Shown: positions 55,314 through 64,000 of the stretch, piece after piece
How the letters are laid out: every line of letters begins with the position of its first letter
How positions within the stretch are numbered: position 1 is the stretch's first letter
Source of the DNA: Planococcus glaciei
Lineage (GTDB): Bacteria > Bacillota > Bacilli > Bacillales_A > Planococcaceae
Length of the DNA stretch: 64,000 bases
Assembly: GCF_900099655.1 (NCBI RefSeq)
Contig: NZ_FNDC01000007.1
Location: forward strand, 1 to 64,000
Direction: 5' to 3'
Position numbers and translations under genes: made by a program
Notes under the pieces: generated by a model
What the model was told of the DNA's origin: nothing
The model's input: only the letters and a program-made list of their open reading frames with translations
Databases searched by the model: none

Positions 55314-55477
55314 AATAAGCACCCCTTTCTCTCCGCATTTCGATAATTCAGATTATTATAAATATAATTGCTATAAAAATCAATACCCCAATGGCGTTTA
55401 GGAAAAACTTATTTATACTCTTTCTTCCCAAAGTTCGCTAAAATGAAACCTGTAAAACAGATAAAGGAGGAAAAAAG

Positions 55478-56116
55478 TTGACGTCCTATTGGAATAAGCA
55501 AGATTTTGAAGTATTTAATACACCTGGGCTTGAAGCCCGGATGGGATTGCTGATCGAACGGGTGCGCCCGAAATTCGAAGAATTGGGCAGCCACTATTCT
55601 TCATTTTTTTCAGCCACAACCGGAGATGAGTTCTTCCCGCATGTAGCGAAGCATATGCGCCGTACGGTAAATCCGCCAAATGACAGCTGGGTGGCTTTTG
55701 CGCCGCATAAAAGAGGCTATAAAGCGGTTCCCCACTTCCAGATCGGTTTATGGAGCAGCCACATTTTCATCATATTAGCGGTCATATACGAAGCCCCAAA
55801 TAAAACAACAATGGCGCAGAACTTATTGGACGAAGGAGCAATTGCTGCTTTGCCGGAAGGTTTTGTCGTGTCAGGCGACCATATGAAACCGGATGCGGCT
55901 CCATTGGCCGAAATGGCAGATGGCGAGTTGAACAAGCTGATTGTCCGTTTGCGTGATGTCAAAAAAGGCGAATTTGTGATCGGCCGCCATATTTCAAAAG
56001 AAGAAGCCATCAAAATGAGCGAAGAAGAGTTCAAAGAATTTGCTGAAGAAACCTTTGCGGCTCTTTTGCCTGTTTATAAGACCCTCTTACAGAAAGAAAA
56101 AATGCCGCAGCGCTGA
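55478..56116 (+). CDS. yktB: UPF0637 / DUF1054 family protein YktB
   Basis: A 212-residue soluble protein with the family segments GLEARMGLLIERVRPKFEELG and DSWVAFAPHKRGYKAVPHFQIGLWSSHIFIILAVIYEAPNK. Translation starts at TTG (55478) with AAAGGAGG upstream. The family has a known structure but no assigned role. Confidence 0.9.
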   Translation: MTSYWNKQDFEVFNTPGLEARMGLLIERVRPKFEELGSHYSSFFSATTGDEFFPHVAKHMRRTVNPPNDSWVAFAPHKRGYKAVPHFQIGLWSSHIFIILAVIYEAPNKTTMAQNLLDEGAIAALPEGFVVSGDHMKPDAAPLAEMADGELNKLIVRLRDVKKGEFVIGRHISKEEAIKMSEEEFKEFAEETFAALLPVYKTLLQKEKMPQR

Positions 56117-56132
56117 GCTGTGGCATTTTTCT
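56097..56132 (+). terminator. Terminator of yktB
   Basis: Stem AAAATGCCGCAGC/GCTGTGGCATTTT (one G-U pair) followed by T residues; it overlaps the yktB stop codon region. Confidence 0.88.
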
Positions 56133-56159
56133 TTTGTTCTACTATTAAAATCAGCAGAC

Positions 56160-56438
56160 TTATCTTTTTTTAATTTTAATGACATCGCTGTCGTTTTTGG
56201 CTTTCATTTCTTTGATCACCGGAAAACTGGCATAGCCGCTTTCTTCTTCGAATTCACGGAAATACGTTTTCTCTTCCGCGATAGAAGGGACGATTTCTTT
56301 AAAACGGCGGTAACGCGCCATGATATTGTCCCGTTTGATCCCTTTTTCGTAAGCCATTTCAATTCCTTCGAAAAATGTTACGACGTCAATGATTTCTTCT
56401 GTTGTCCAGTCGATAGAAAACGGATAAGAATAATCCAT
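56160..56438 (-). CDS. yktA: UPF0223 family protein YktA
   Basis: A 92-residue protein, starting MDYSYPFSIDWTTEEIIDVVTFFEGIEMAYEKGI, the clear UPF0223 signature, followed by a helical bundle and a basic tail. Function unknown. It probably shares a transcript with the flavoprotein gene 15 bases upstream. Confidence 0.92.
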   Translation of the reverse strand: MDYSYPFSIDWTTEEIIDVVTFFEGIEMAYEKGIKRDNIMARYRRFKEIVPSIAEEKTYFREFEEESGYASFPVIKEMKAKNDSDVIKIKKR

Positions 56439-56453
56439 CTTTCATCCCTACTT

Positions 56454-57419
56454 TCATGGTGTAATCGCCCATCTTTTGCGTATTTCTCCCGCTTCGCCGA
56501 CCATCCGGCCCAGCAGTTCCGCTACAGTCGGTACATCTTTGATCAAACCGGTGACTTGGCCGGCCCAGCCAAACCCTTCATCCAGGTTTCCTTCATATAT
56601 ATACCTTTTATTGGCCTCGCCGCTGACATAATTGCGCAATGCTTCATAATTTGGTGTAGCAGCTTCAATTTCAAGAATTTTATCGGTCCAGCTGTTTTTC
56701 AAAGTCCGGGCAGGCGAACCGATGCTTTTCTTAATAATAACCGTATCGCTTTCTGTGCTTTCAATCAATGCTTTTTTATAAACTTCTGAAGCATGGACAC
56801 ATTCTTTGGTTGCGATAAAACGGGTTCCCATCTCAATTCCCTCTGCACCGAGCGCATGAGCGGCCATCCAGCCGCGGCCGTCGCCGATTCCCCCTGAAGC
56901 AATGACCGGGATTGAGACAGCATCCACCACTTGCGGAATCAGCACCATCGTGCCGATGTCATCCCGCCCTAAATGGCCGCCGCCTTCATGCCCAACAACC
57001 ATGACCGCATCCGCTCCTAGCTCTTCCGCTTTCTGCGCTTGGCGCCTCGCTGCGACAAGCACCAATTTTTTTATCGAAGTGCCTTTCAATTGATCGAAAA
57101 TTGGCGTCGGATTCCCTCCGGTCATTGACACGACCGGCACATTTTCTTCAATCGCCACTTCCAGCATGTGTGAAAATGCCCGGCCGTGTTCACCAATAGC
57201 AAAATTGACGCCAAATGGCCGGTCTGTCATTTGCCTGACTTTCCGGATCTCCTCCCGCAGCATTTCTGGAGACGATAAGCTCATTGCTGTAATCTGGCCG
57301 AGCCCTCCTGCATTTGAAACGGCAGCCGCCAGTTCAGCATACGCCAAGTACGCAAGCCCCCCTTGAACAATCGGCAGCTCCGTCCCTAATAAGTCTGTTA
57401 CCCGTGTTTGAAAATTCAT
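56454..57419 (-). CDS. Nitronate monooxygenase / FabK-like flavoprotein
   Basis: A 321-residue FMN-dependent TIM-barrel enzyme. Motifs: PIVQGGLAYLAYAELAAAVSNAGGLGQI (N-terminal FMN region), GADAVMVVGHEGGGHLGRDD, VIASGGIGDGRGWMAAHALGAEGIEMGTRF (phosphate binding). The histidine in GHEGGGH is shared with FabK-type enoyl-ACP reductases and nitronate monooxygenases. Nearby genes do not decide between detoxifying nitronates and fatty acid synthesis; nitronate monooxygenase is the usual label. Confidence 0.83.
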   Translation of the reverse strand: MNFQTRVTDLLGTELPIVQGGLAYLAYAELAAAVSNAGGLGQITAMSLSSPEMLREEIRKVRQMTDRPFGVNFAIGEHGRAFSHMLEVAIEENVPVVSMTGGNPTPIFDQLKGTSIKKLVLVAARRQAQKAEELGADAVMVVGHEGGGHLGRDDIGTMVLIPQVVDAVSIPVIASGGIGDGRGWMAAHALGAEGIEMGTRFIATKECVHASEVYKKALIESTESDTVIIKKSIGSPARTLKNSWTDKILEIEAATPNYEALRNYVSGEANKRYIYEGNLDEGFGWAGQVTGLIKDVPTVAELLGRMVGEAGEIRKRWAITP

Positions 57420-57504
57420 CTAATGTATTCCCTCCCCTTCATTTTCTGTATTCGATAGAACCGGCCAAATTCCTTTTATTTTTATAGTATAGCTTTGCGC
57501 AACG

Positions 57505-57513
57505 TGCTATAAT
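57505..57513 (+). promoter_or_regulatory. Extended -10 promoter of speA
   Basis: TGC-TATAAT, a perfect extended -10 element, about 40 bases upstream of the speA start; no clear -35 box. Confidence 0.65.
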
Positions 57514-57553
57514 TCTTTTTGTTTTCATTTTTATAAAGTGAGGTGGGTTACCA

Positions 57554-59023
57554 TTGTCTCAATTAGAAACTCCGTTATTCGATGCGCTCCTAAAGCACCG
57601 TAACCGGCACCCAATACAATTCCATATTCCTGGACATAAAAAAGGGCAAGGCGTCGATCCGGCTTTCCGGGAATTTGTCGGCGATAATGTTTTATCCATC
57701 GACTTAATCAACATTGCCCCTTTAGATGATCTTCATTCACCTAAAGGCGCCATTAAACAAGCTCAAGAATTGGCTGCCCAAGCATTCGGGGCAGATTATA
57801 CGTTCTTTTCCGTACAAGGAACAAGCGGTGCCATTATGACGATGATTTTAAGCGTCGTTGGCCCGAATGATAAAATCCTGGTACCGCGAAACGTCCATAA
57901 ATCAATTATGTCCGCTATTGTATTTGCCGGCGCCATTCCGATTTTTATCCATCCGGAAGTGGATACGGAACTGGGCATTTCCCATGGCATTTCAGCAGAA
58001 GCTGTTGAAAAGGCTTTGGTGGAATATCCGGACGCTAAAGCCGTACTCGTCATCAACCCGACTTATTTCGGCGTAGCCGCTGATTTAAAACGCATTGTGG
58101 ACATTGCGCACGGCCGCGACATTCCGGTGCTGGTCGACGAAGCCCACGGCGTCCACATCCATTTCCATAAGGCGCTCCCTGTATCGGCGATGGCTGCCGG
58201 AGCTGATATGGCAGCCACTTCTGTCCATAAACTGGGAGGATCCATGACGCAGAGTTCTGTTTTGAATGTGCGTGAAGGGCTGGTTTCACCAAAACGCGTC
58301 CAATCGACGCTGTCCATGCTGACCACCACTTCCACATCGTATCCGATTCTGGCGTCACTCGATACCGCCCGCAGACAACTGGCGATCCATGGCTACGATT
58401 TGATCGACCAGGCAATTCGGCTGGCGCAGGATGCACGCAAACGGATCAATAAGATCCCTCATTTATATTGCGTCGGCAAAGAGATTTTAAATACGTCCGC
58501 TACTTACGATATGGATCCGACGAAACTGCTGATCAGTGTCAAAAACCTTGGCATTACAGGCCATCAAGCGGAAGAATGGCTGAGAGAAAATGCCAATATT
58601 GAAATTGAATTGTCCGATCTTTATAATATCCTTGCTTTAGTGACCATCGGGGATACGCGCAAAGAGCTCAATCTTTTGATTAACGCTTTGCAGCGGATGA
58701 GCGAGGCATTTGAAAGCGAAGCCGCTATCATTGAACCTGCGGTGCTGCTGCCGGATATTCCAAGGCTCGCCATGACGCCAAGAGATGCTTTTTATGCCAC
58801 AACGGAAGTCATTTCCATCGAAGATGCGGTTGGCCGCATTTCGGCTGAATTCATCATGGTTTATCCACCGGGCATTCCGATTTTCATCCCTGGGGAAATC
58901 ATTACACAGGAAAACATCAATTATATCGATATGAACGTGAAAGCGGGGCTTCCAGTTCAGGGGCCTGAAGACGATACATTGAAAAAGCTGCGCGTCATTA
59001 AAGAACAGCAAGCGATTCGTTGA
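57554..59023 (+). CDS. speA: Arginine decarboxylase-type PLP enzyme SpeA
   Basis: A fold-type I PLP decarboxylase of 489 residues, the length of B. subtilis SpeA, which makes agmatine for polyamine synthesis. The substrate-side motif HIPGHKKGQGVDP is near residue 24. VDEAHGVHIHFH carries the PLP-contacting aspartate, and the PLP lysine lies in SVHKLGGSMTQSS near residue 225. The C-terminal Orn/Lys/Arg decarboxylase domain ends in the YPPGIPIFIPGE motif. Translation starts at TTG (57554) with GAGGTGG upstream. Lysine or ornithine cannot be excluded as substrate. Confidence 0.9.
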   Translation: MSQLETPLFDALLKHRNRHPIQFHIPGHKKGQGVDPAFREFVGDNVLSIDLINIAPLDDLHSPKGAIKQAQELAAQAFGADYTFFSVQGTSGAIMTMILSVVGPNDKILVPRNVHKSIMSAIVFAGAIPIFIHPEVDTELGISHGISAEAVEKALVEYPDAKAVLVINPTYFGVAADLKRIVDIAHGRDIPVLVDEAHGVHIHFHKALPVSAMAAGADMAATSVHKLGGSMTQSSVLNVREGLVSPKRVQSTLSMLTTTSTSYPILASLDTARRQLAIHGYDLIDQAIRLAQDARKRINKIPHLYCVGKEILNTSATYDMDPTKLLISVKNLGITGHQAEEWLRENANIEIELSDLYNILALVTIGDTRKELNLLINALQRMSEAFESEAAIIEPAVLLPDIPRLAMTPRDAFYATTEVISIEDAVGRISAEFIMVYPPGIPIFIPGEIITQENINYIDMNVKAGLPVQGPEDDTLKKLRVIKEQQAIR

Positions 59024-59030
59024 AACACAA

Positions 59031-59382
59031 AAGGCCAGGGAGTTTTGACTCCCTGGCCTTCAGCTCGTTGAGAAAGATATAGAAAAATTCCCTTCAGAAC
59101 ATCTCCGCTGTTTTGCTCCATATCAAGGGAAGGCAAACAACCAAGGTGTGCTTCATTTTGATTCCTCTTTACATATGAATCCCTGTAAAGAAGCAGGAAA
59201 AATGAATGAAGCGGAAGGCGGCGACTTCTGCGGGAAAGCGAAGCCGTTGAGACCCTGGAGTCGCAAAGCGACGAAGCGGCTCGGCGCGAGCCCGCGAAAA
59301 GCGTCCGCCTGAAGCGGAATAATTATGACTGTCAGGGTTTCTCGACAGTCTGAAGGCCAGGGAGTTTTGACTCCCTGGCCTT
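59031..59382. repeat. Palindrome-flanked 352-bp element (MITE-like)
   Basis: Two identical 30-base palindromes (59031-59060 and 59353-59382; 13-bp stem AAGGCCAGGGAGT, loop of four) bound a gene-free stretch. Reading inward from each end, the identity continues imperfectly: CTTCAG, then GTTGAGAAA on one side and GTCGAGAAA on the other strand. The ends thus look like terminal inverted repeats of about 45 bases. The right copy also acts as terminator of the deacetylase gene; the left copy sits just after the speA stop but lacks a T tract. No transposase is encoded, and no clear target-site duplication was seen. Confidence 0.6.
59208..59319. repeat. GC-rich dispersed repeat core
   Basis: Within the element above, a GC-rich block begins and ends with GAAGCGGAA. 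It contains GGCGACTTCTGCGGGAAAGCG, cut here at GGCGACTTCTGCGGGAAAGC, GAGACCCTGGAGTCGC and GAGCCCGCGAAAAGCGTCCG. This pattern resembles a structured repeat found many times between genes in Bacillaceae and Planococcaceae genomes (from memory). It is followed by a small hairpin GACTGTC/GACAGTC (59328-59350). Confidence 0.6.
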
Positions 59383-59384
59383 TG
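59353..59384 (-). terminator. Terminator of the polysaccharide deacetylase gene
   Basis: The right-hand palindrome, four bases after the stop codon of the deacetylase gene. The 13-bp stem is strong, but the minus-strand sequence after it has no long T run, so efficiency is uncertain. Confidence 0.55.
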
Positions 59385-59387
59385 TCT

Positions 59388-60236
59388 TTACTTTACACCT
59401 TCTATTTCATCAGGTTCGACAAAGGAATACCCTTTTGCTCTTAAGCCTTCAATAATGCCTGGCAACGCTTGCGCTGTCCACTCGCGGTCATGCATCAGCA
59501 AATTCGCCCCGTTCCGCAGAAATTCTGTATTCACCATGATATCCGTCAAGGCAGCAGCATCCATGTATTGTTTTTCCCAATCATAGCCGTATGTCCAGTT
59601 CATCAGCAGCATGCCTTCCTGCGCAATCAACGCTTTGCTGAAATCTGTGTTCGAGCCGTTCGGCGCACGGAAGAACTTTGGCTTTTCTCCAATTATTTCC
59701 CCGACCGCCTCGCTCAGCGATAAAATTTCTTCCTGCTGCTGCTCTTCGCCGATCGTTTTTAAATTGTTGTGGTTGTAAGTATGGTTGCCGATGGCAAAGC
59801 CCATCTCGTGAATTTTTTTCAGATTCGCTTTTTCTTCATCGCTGTCCAAAAAATGGCCGTTGACAAAGAAAATAGCTGGAACATCCAATTTTTTAAGAGT
59901 TTCCGCCATTTCTACGGAATGGTCTGCCGGGGCATCGTCTATCGTAATCAAAACCGCTTCCGCGGGAGCATCGCTAATCGGCTCCATATTCCAGTTTGCC
60001 GGATTGAGGCGGTATTTGGGTTCAGCTGCCAACTTAGCAGGTTCTTCCGCCTTTTCCGCCGGGACTTCCGTCTGTTCTACCTCAGTTTTTTCTTCTGGAT
60101 CTTTTTCAGTCGTTTCCGGAACGGCCTGTTCGGTATCAGGCGTTCCTTTTTCCGTCTCTGGCTCAGCATTTTCTGCATTGCAGGCTGTTAAAAGAGCCAG
60201 TGCGGCAGCCAGTAAAACCCCTTTTGTATGTACCAT
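59388..60236 (-). CDS. Polysaccharide deacetylase lipoprotein
   Basis: A NodB-family carbohydrate esterase of 282 residues. The signal peptide ends in the lipobox LLTAC with Cys19. A glutamate/threonine/proline-rich linker (about residues 20-75) tethers the NodB domain. The metal motif reads ITIDDAP instead of the usual TFDDGP, and the second motif is HTYNHNNLK. RAPNG and the C-terminal LLMHDREWT follow. It probably deacetylates peptidoglycan or teichoic-linked sugars outside the membrane. The start at 60236 has GGGGGAG upstream. Confidence 0.87.
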   Translation of the reverse strand: MVHTKGVLLAAALALLTACNAENAEPETEKGTPDTEQAVPETTEKDPEEKTEVEQTEVPAEKAEEPAKLAAEPKYRLNPANWNMEPISDAPAEAVLITIDDAPADHSVEMAETLKKLDVPAIFFVNGHFLDSDEEKANLKKIHEMGFAIGNHTYNHNNLKTIGEEQQQEEILSLSEAVGEIIGEKPKFFRAPNGSNTDFSKALIAQEGMLLMNWTYGYDWEKQYMDAAALTDIMVNTEFLRNGANLLMHDREWTAQALPGIIEGLRAKGYSFVEPDEIEGVK

Positions 60237-60292
60237 GCCCTCTCCCCCATCCAGTTGCTTCATTGAACAAATTTTACCATAATCGGACCACA

Positions 60293-60333
60293 GAAAAAAG
60301 AAGCCTTGCATAAGTAGCTGCAGGGCTTCTTTC
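60293..60333 (-). terminator. Terminator of the pdh operon
   Basis: Stem AAAGAAGCC..TGCA/TGCA..GGCTTCTTT followed on the minus strand by T residues, just after the pdhD stop codon. Confidence 0.87.
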
Positions 60334-60337
60334 ACTA

Positions 60338-61747
60338 TTACTTAATGATGTGGATTGGAGTTCCTAGAGCTACTTCCGCAGCTTCCATTGTAATCTCAGC
60401 CAATGTCGGGTGAGCATGGATTGTCATCGCGATATCTTCAACTGTCATGCCTGCTTCAATAGCAAGGCCTAGTTCAGCGATCATATCGGATGCGCCAGCT
60501 CCCACGATGTGAGCGCCAAGAAGCAAGCCGTCCGATTTGCGTGAAACCAATTTCACGAAACCGTCTGGAGCATTCAATGACAACGCACGGCCGTTTGCGC
60601 CGAATGGGAATTTAGCAGCAGTGAATTCAAATCCTTCAGCTCTTGCTTGCTCTTCGGTCAAACCGACGCTCGCAAGTTCAGGATCTGTAAAGCATACTGC
60701 TGGAATTGCCAAGTAATCGACAACTGATTTTTCTCCTGCAATTGCTTCAGCAGCTACTTTGCCCTCGTATGATGCTTTGTGCGCCAATTGAAGGCCAGCA
60801 ACAACATCACCGATTGCGTAGATATTCGAAATGCTTGTACGGCACTGTTTGTCAACTTCGATCAAACCGCGCTCAGACATTTTAAGGCCCAATTCTTCAA
60901 GACCCATTTCGTCTGTGTTTGGACGGCGTCCAACAGTTACCAAAACGTAATCCGCTTCGATTGTCTTTTCTTCGCCGTTTGCTTCATAAGATACAGTAAC
61001 GCCGTTTTCTGATTCTTCCACGCCTTTAGCAGACGCTTTCGTGATCACTTCAACGCCTTTTTTCTTCAAGCCTTTTTTAACAATTGCTGTCATTTGTTTT
61101 TCAAATCCAGCAAGAATATCAGGTGCGCCTTCAAGGATCGTTACATCGGATCCCATGTTTGCGTACGCTGTTCCAAGCTCAGTACCAATGTAACCTCCGC
61201 CGATTACGACAAGTTTGCCTGGTACTTCCTGAAGGTTCAAAGCTCCAGTAGAATTGATGACACGTTTCGAAAATTTAAAAGTTGGAATTTCTACCGGACG
61301 TGATCCTGTAGCAATAATCGCATTTTTAAATTTGTACGTTTGTGCTGCGTTTTCAGTGATGACACGGATTGAAGTATCATCAACAAAATAAGCTTCACCG
61401 CGGACGATTTCCACTTTATTGCCTTTAAGCAACGATTCTACGCCGCCAGTCAATTTTTTCACAACGCCGTTTTTAAATTCCTGCGCTTTTTCGAAGTTCA
61501 AAGAAACTTCTTTGGCAACAACGCCCATAGCATCTGAGTGCTGCGCTTCTTCAAAGCGGTGACCTACAGAGATCAAGGCTTTTGAAGGAATACATCCGAC
61601 GTTCAAGCAAACGCCTCCGATGTATTCTTTCTCAACGATTGTTACTTTTTGTCCAGTTTGCGCTGCACGGATAGCTGCTACATATCCGCCAGGGCCTGAA
61701 CCGATGACGAGCGTGTCTGTTTCGATTGGAAAATCTCCTACTACCAT
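60338..61747 (-). CDS. pdhD: Dihydrolipoamide dehydrogenase (E3 of pyruvate dehydrogenase)
   Basis: Reoxidises the lipoamide arms of E2, passing electrons through FAD to NAD+. FAD loop [17 protein letters not shown], redox-active disulfide [18 protein letters not shown] loop [20 protein letters not shown] and the C-terminal active-site histidine region HAHPTLAE are all intact. 469 residues. Last gene of the pdh operon. Confidence 0.97.
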   Translation of the reverse strand: MVVGDFPIETDTLVIGSGPGGYVAAIRAAQTGQKVTIVEKEYIGGVCLNVGCIPSKALISVGHRFEEAQHSDAMGVVAKEVSLNFEKAQEFKNGVVKKLTGGVESLLKGNKVEIVRGEAYFVDDTSIRVITENAAQTYKFKNAIIATGSRPVEIPTFKFSKRVINSTGALNLQEVPGKLVVIGGGYIGTELGTAYANMGSDVTILEGAPDILAGFEKQMTAIVKKGLKKKGVEVITKASAKGVEESENGVTVSYEANGEEKTIEADYVLVTVGRRPNTDEMGLEELGLKMSERGLIEVDKQCRTSISNIYAIGDVVAGLQLAHKASYEGKVAAEAIAGEKSVVDYLAIPAVCFTDPELASVGLTEEQARAEGFEFTAAKFPFGANGRALSLNAPDGFVKLVSRKSDGLLLGAHIVGAGASDMIAELGLAIEAGMTVEDIAMTIHAHPTLAEITMEAAEVALGTPIHIIK

Positions 61748-61752
61748 AAGTT

Positions 61753-63135
61753 TTACGCCTCCATTAATAGTAATTCAGGTTGACTCAATAAACGCTTAAT
61801 GTGATTTAACGCATGTTGCGCCGTTGCTCCATCAATCATACGGTGATCGAAGCTCAATGATAATGCTAACACAGGAGCGGCAACAATTTCACCATTTTTA
61901 ATTACAGGTTTTTCAGCGATGCGGCCGATTCCAAGAATCGCAACTTCCGGATGGTTGATAACCGGAGTGAACCACTGGCCTCCAGCGGAACCGATATTTG
62001 TGATAGAACAAGAAGCGCCTTTCATTTCTGCAGGGCTTAATTTTCCATCACGGGCTTTGGTCGCAAGCTTATTGATTTCATCAGAAATAGCAAAGACGGA
62101 CTTGCGGTCAGCGTTCTTGATAACCGGCACCAAGAGGCCTTTTTCGGTGTCAGCAGCAATCCCGATGTTGTAATAATGCTTCTGGATTACTTCGCTCGTT
62201 TCATCATCGAACGATGTATTCAACGCTGGGAATTCACGCAGCGTGCTTACTAGCGCTTTGACAACGTATGGCAAATAAGTAAGTTTGATTTCTTTTTCTG
62301 CTGCAATGTCCTTGAACTTTTTGCGGTGAGCAACAAGTTCGGTTACATCGACTTCGTCCATCAGCGTTACGTGTGGAGCCGTGTGTTTTGAATGAACCAT
62401 TGCTTTCGCAATTGCTCTGCGCATTCCGGACATTTTTTCGCGCGTTTCCGGGAATTCGCCTTCCGGCAGCGGAGCCGCTTTTGGTGCAGCTTCTTTCACT
62501 TCTTTTGTTTCTTCCTGCGGAGCCGCTTGCGCTGTTTCCTCTACAGCTGGTGCAGCTGCTTGTTGCTGGCCTCCGTTCAAGAATGCTTCAACGTCTTCTT
62601 TCAGGATACGGCCGTTGTTTCCAGAACCGGAAACTTGTGTGATGTCGACTTCCTTATCGCGTGCAAATTTACGGACAGAAGGCATCGCGATTACACGCGC
62701 GTTCGGATCCTGCGAAGTAGTCTGAGGCTGAGCACCAGCACCGGTTTCGCCCATTTTAGGCTGTTCTTCTTTTACTGATTCTTTTTCTACGTCTTGAGCA
62801 GCTTCGGCAGTTCCCGCTTGCACTTGCTCTTCCGTTTCCTGTTTTTCTTCAGGAGCGGAAGTTTCTTCAGTGCTTGCGCTTTCGTTGTCGGCTGCATCAT
62901 CACTTTCAATGCGAACCAATACATCTCCAACTACGGCTACCGTTCCTTCTTCAACAATGATTTCCACGATTTTTCCAGTAACTGGCGACGGCATTTCAAC
63001 AACTGCCTTATCGTTTTGCACTTCAAATAGAATGTCGTCCTCTTCGATTGTATCTCCGACTTTGACGAACCATTTTACGATTTCACCTTCATGGATACCT
63101 TCTCCGATATCCGGTAAACGAAATTCAAAAGCCAT
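61753..63135 (-). CDS. pdhC: Dihydrolipoamide acetyltransferase (E2 of pyruvate dehydrogenase)
   Basis: The core of the pyruvate dehydrogenase complex. One lipoyl domain (about residues 1-80, lipoyl lysine in [15 protein letters not shown]) is followed by an acidic Ala/Glu-rich linker and the peripheral subunit-binding domain ([33 protein letters not shown]). After a second linker comes the catalytic domain with [11 protein letters not shown] (catalytic His). The start at 63135 has AAGGAAGGGTG upstream. About 460 residues. Confidence 0.96.
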   Translation of the reverse strand: MAFEFRLPDIGEGIHEGEIVKWFVKVGDTIEEDDILFEVQNDKAVVEMPSPVTGKIVEIIVEEGTVAVVGDVLVRIESDDAADNESASTEETSAPEEKQETEEQVQAGTAEAAQDVEKESVKEEQPKMGETGAGAQPQTTSQDPNARVIAMPSVRKFARDKEVDITQVSGSGNNGRILKEDVEAFLNGGQQQAAAPAVEETAQAAPQEETKEVKEAAPKAAPLPEGEFPETREKMSGMRRAIAKAMVHSKHTAPHVTLMDEVDVTELVAHRKKFKDIAAEKEIKLTYLPYVVKALVSTLREFPALNTSFDDETSEVIQKHYYNIGIAADTEKGLLVPVIKNADRKSVFAISDEINKLATKARDGKLSPAEMKGASCSITNIGSAGGQWFTPVINHPEVAILGIGRIAEKPVIKNGEIVAAPVLALSLSFDHRMIDGATAQHALNHIKRLLSQPELLLMEA

Positions 63136-63163
63136 TAGTTTCACCCTTCCTTTTACGCAACTA

Positions 63164-64000
63164 TTAGAACGTTAGAACTTTTTTCGCTGTTTCTACTATA
63201 TCCTTCGAGTTCGGAAGCCAAACTTGCTCCGCCTGCGAGAATGGGAAAATCGAATCTGGCGCTGCTACGCGAAGTACCGGTGCTTCCAGGCTTAAAATCG
63301 CGCGGTCCATAATTTCTGCCACTACGTTTGCAGCAATCCCCGCCTGTTTCTGGGCTTCTTGTACGACCATGGCACGGCCTGTTTTTTCAACAGATGCCAC
63401 AAGAGTTTCGATGTCCAATGGCTGAATTGTACGAAGATCGATCACTTCTGCAGAATAGCCTTCTTTTTCAAGTTCTTCAGCAGCTTTCAAGCTTTCTTGT
63501 ACCATAGCGCCATAAGCGATGATGGAAATATCTTTCCCTTCGCGTTTAATGTCCGCTTTGCCAAGTGGAATCGTGTACGATTCTTCAGGGACTTCCTGGC
63601 GTCCTGAACGGTAAAGTTTCAAGTGCTCAAGGAAAATAACCGGATCGTTGTCGCGGATTGAAGAAATCAATAATCCTTTTGCATCGTAAGGAGTAGACGG
63701 AACAACCACTTTCAATCCTGGTTGTGAAGTCATCAATAATTCCAAAGAGTCAGCGTGCATTTCCGGTGTATGAACACCGCCGCCGAATGGAGAACGGATG
63801 GTAACCGGTGCATTCAAGCTGCCGCCGCTGCGGAAACGCATGCGAGCCAGTTGTCCGCTGATCGAATCCATTACTTCATAAACGAAACCGAAAAACTGGA
63901 TTTCTGGAACCGGACGGAATCCTTGCAATGCCAGACCGATTGCCAAACCGCCAATTCCGGATTCTGCTAGAGGTGTATCAAAGACACGGTCTTCTCCGAA
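63164..64000 (-). CDS. pdhB: Pyruvate dehydrogenase E1 beta subunit (5' end outside window)
   Basis: Only the C-terminal part is visible; the gene continues past the right edge, reading [28 protein letters not shown] at its first visible codons (starting [15 protein letters not shown]). Transketolase pyrimidine-binding and C-terminal domains are recognisable, with [19 protein letters not shown] and [18 protein letters not shown]-like [19 protein letters not shown]. It works with E1 alpha, expected further upstream, to decarboxylate pyruvate with thiamine diphosphate. An internal ATG near 63946 is not the true start. Confidence 0.95.
   Translation of the reverse strand, partial: FGEDRVFDTPLAESGIGGLAIGLALQGFRPVPEIQFFGFVYEVMDSISGQLARMRFRSGGSLNAPVTIRSPFGGGVHTPEMHADSLELLMTSQPGLKVVVPSTPYDAKGLLISSIRDNDPVIFLEHLKLYRSGRQEVPEESYTIPLGKADIKREGKDISIIAYGAMVQESLKAAEELEKEGYSAEVIDLRTIQPLDIETLVASVEKTGRAMVVQEAQKQAGIAANVVAEIMDRAILSLEAPVLRVAAPDSIFPFSQAEQVWLPNSKDIVETAKKVLTF

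Noticed and set aside
59031-59382. Short CRISPR-like array
   Set aside because: Only two repeat units, both palindromic terminator hairpins, with one long spacer and no cas genes nearby.

Overview
The window reads as chromosome of an asporogenous Planococcaceae bacterium, most likely Planococcus or a close relative (inference from gene content and order; no database search was possible). It has mid-range GC, Bacillus-type gene blocks (ylm, ylb, yla, ykt, cta) in Bacillus order, a caa3-type oxidase, and a cell-division cluster cut down as in staphylococci, with no spoVD, spoVE, spoIIGA, sigE or sigG. Nearly all of it is core genome. There are no tRNA or rRNA genes, CRISPR arrays, prophages or transposase genes.

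Layout. 1-512: leader of a pyrimidine operon read leftward. It has a promoter at the rluD stop codon, a PyrR-type attenuator, and then the 5' half of a group IIC intron placed exactly behind the attenuator's terminator; the downstream genes lie outside the window. 0.5-8.2 kb: rluD, lspA, ileS with a T-box leader, divIVA, ylmH, ylmG, sepF, ylmE. 8.5-20.3 kb: division and cell-wall cluster ftsZ, ftsA, sbp, ylxX, ylxW, divIB, murD, mraY, pbpB, ftsL, rsmH, mraZ, with repeated GTGG boxes before mraZ. 20.4-27.6 kb: bshC, a DUF3397-like membrane protein, panE, a three-gene biotin-dependent acyl-CoA carboxylase and an unusual crotonase. 27.6-36.3 kb: rpmF, ylbN, tmcAL, ylbL, coaD, rsmD, ylbG, a GDPD phosphodiesterase, ylbF, a thioesterase, ylbC and a ylbA/YugN-like gene.

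36.4-50.4 kb: an AI-2E-family permease, ctaM, ctaG, ctaF-E-D-C-B (caa3 oxidase and heme O synthase), divergent ctaA, pyruvate carboxylase, ftsW and ylaN. 50.5-57.4 kb: small conserved genes, typA, ylaF, suhB, yktB, yktA and a nitronate monooxygenase-like flavoprotein. 57.5-64 kb: speA, a 352-bp repeat element with palindromic ends, a polysaccharide deacetylase lipoprotein, and the pyruvate dehydrogenase genes pdhD, pdhC and pdhB (the last cut by the window end).

How the genes work together: one block makes and steers the division septum; the cta block supplies heme A, copper and subunits to the terminal oxidase; pyruvate carboxylase and pyruvate dehydrogenase share the pyruvate branch point. 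The most notable signals are regulatory: the group IIC intron inside the pyr attenuator, an inverted repeat straddling the -10 box of the copper-chaperone gene ctaG, the palindrome-flanked element behind speA, and the crotonase lacking a catalytic glutamate beside the carboxylase genes.
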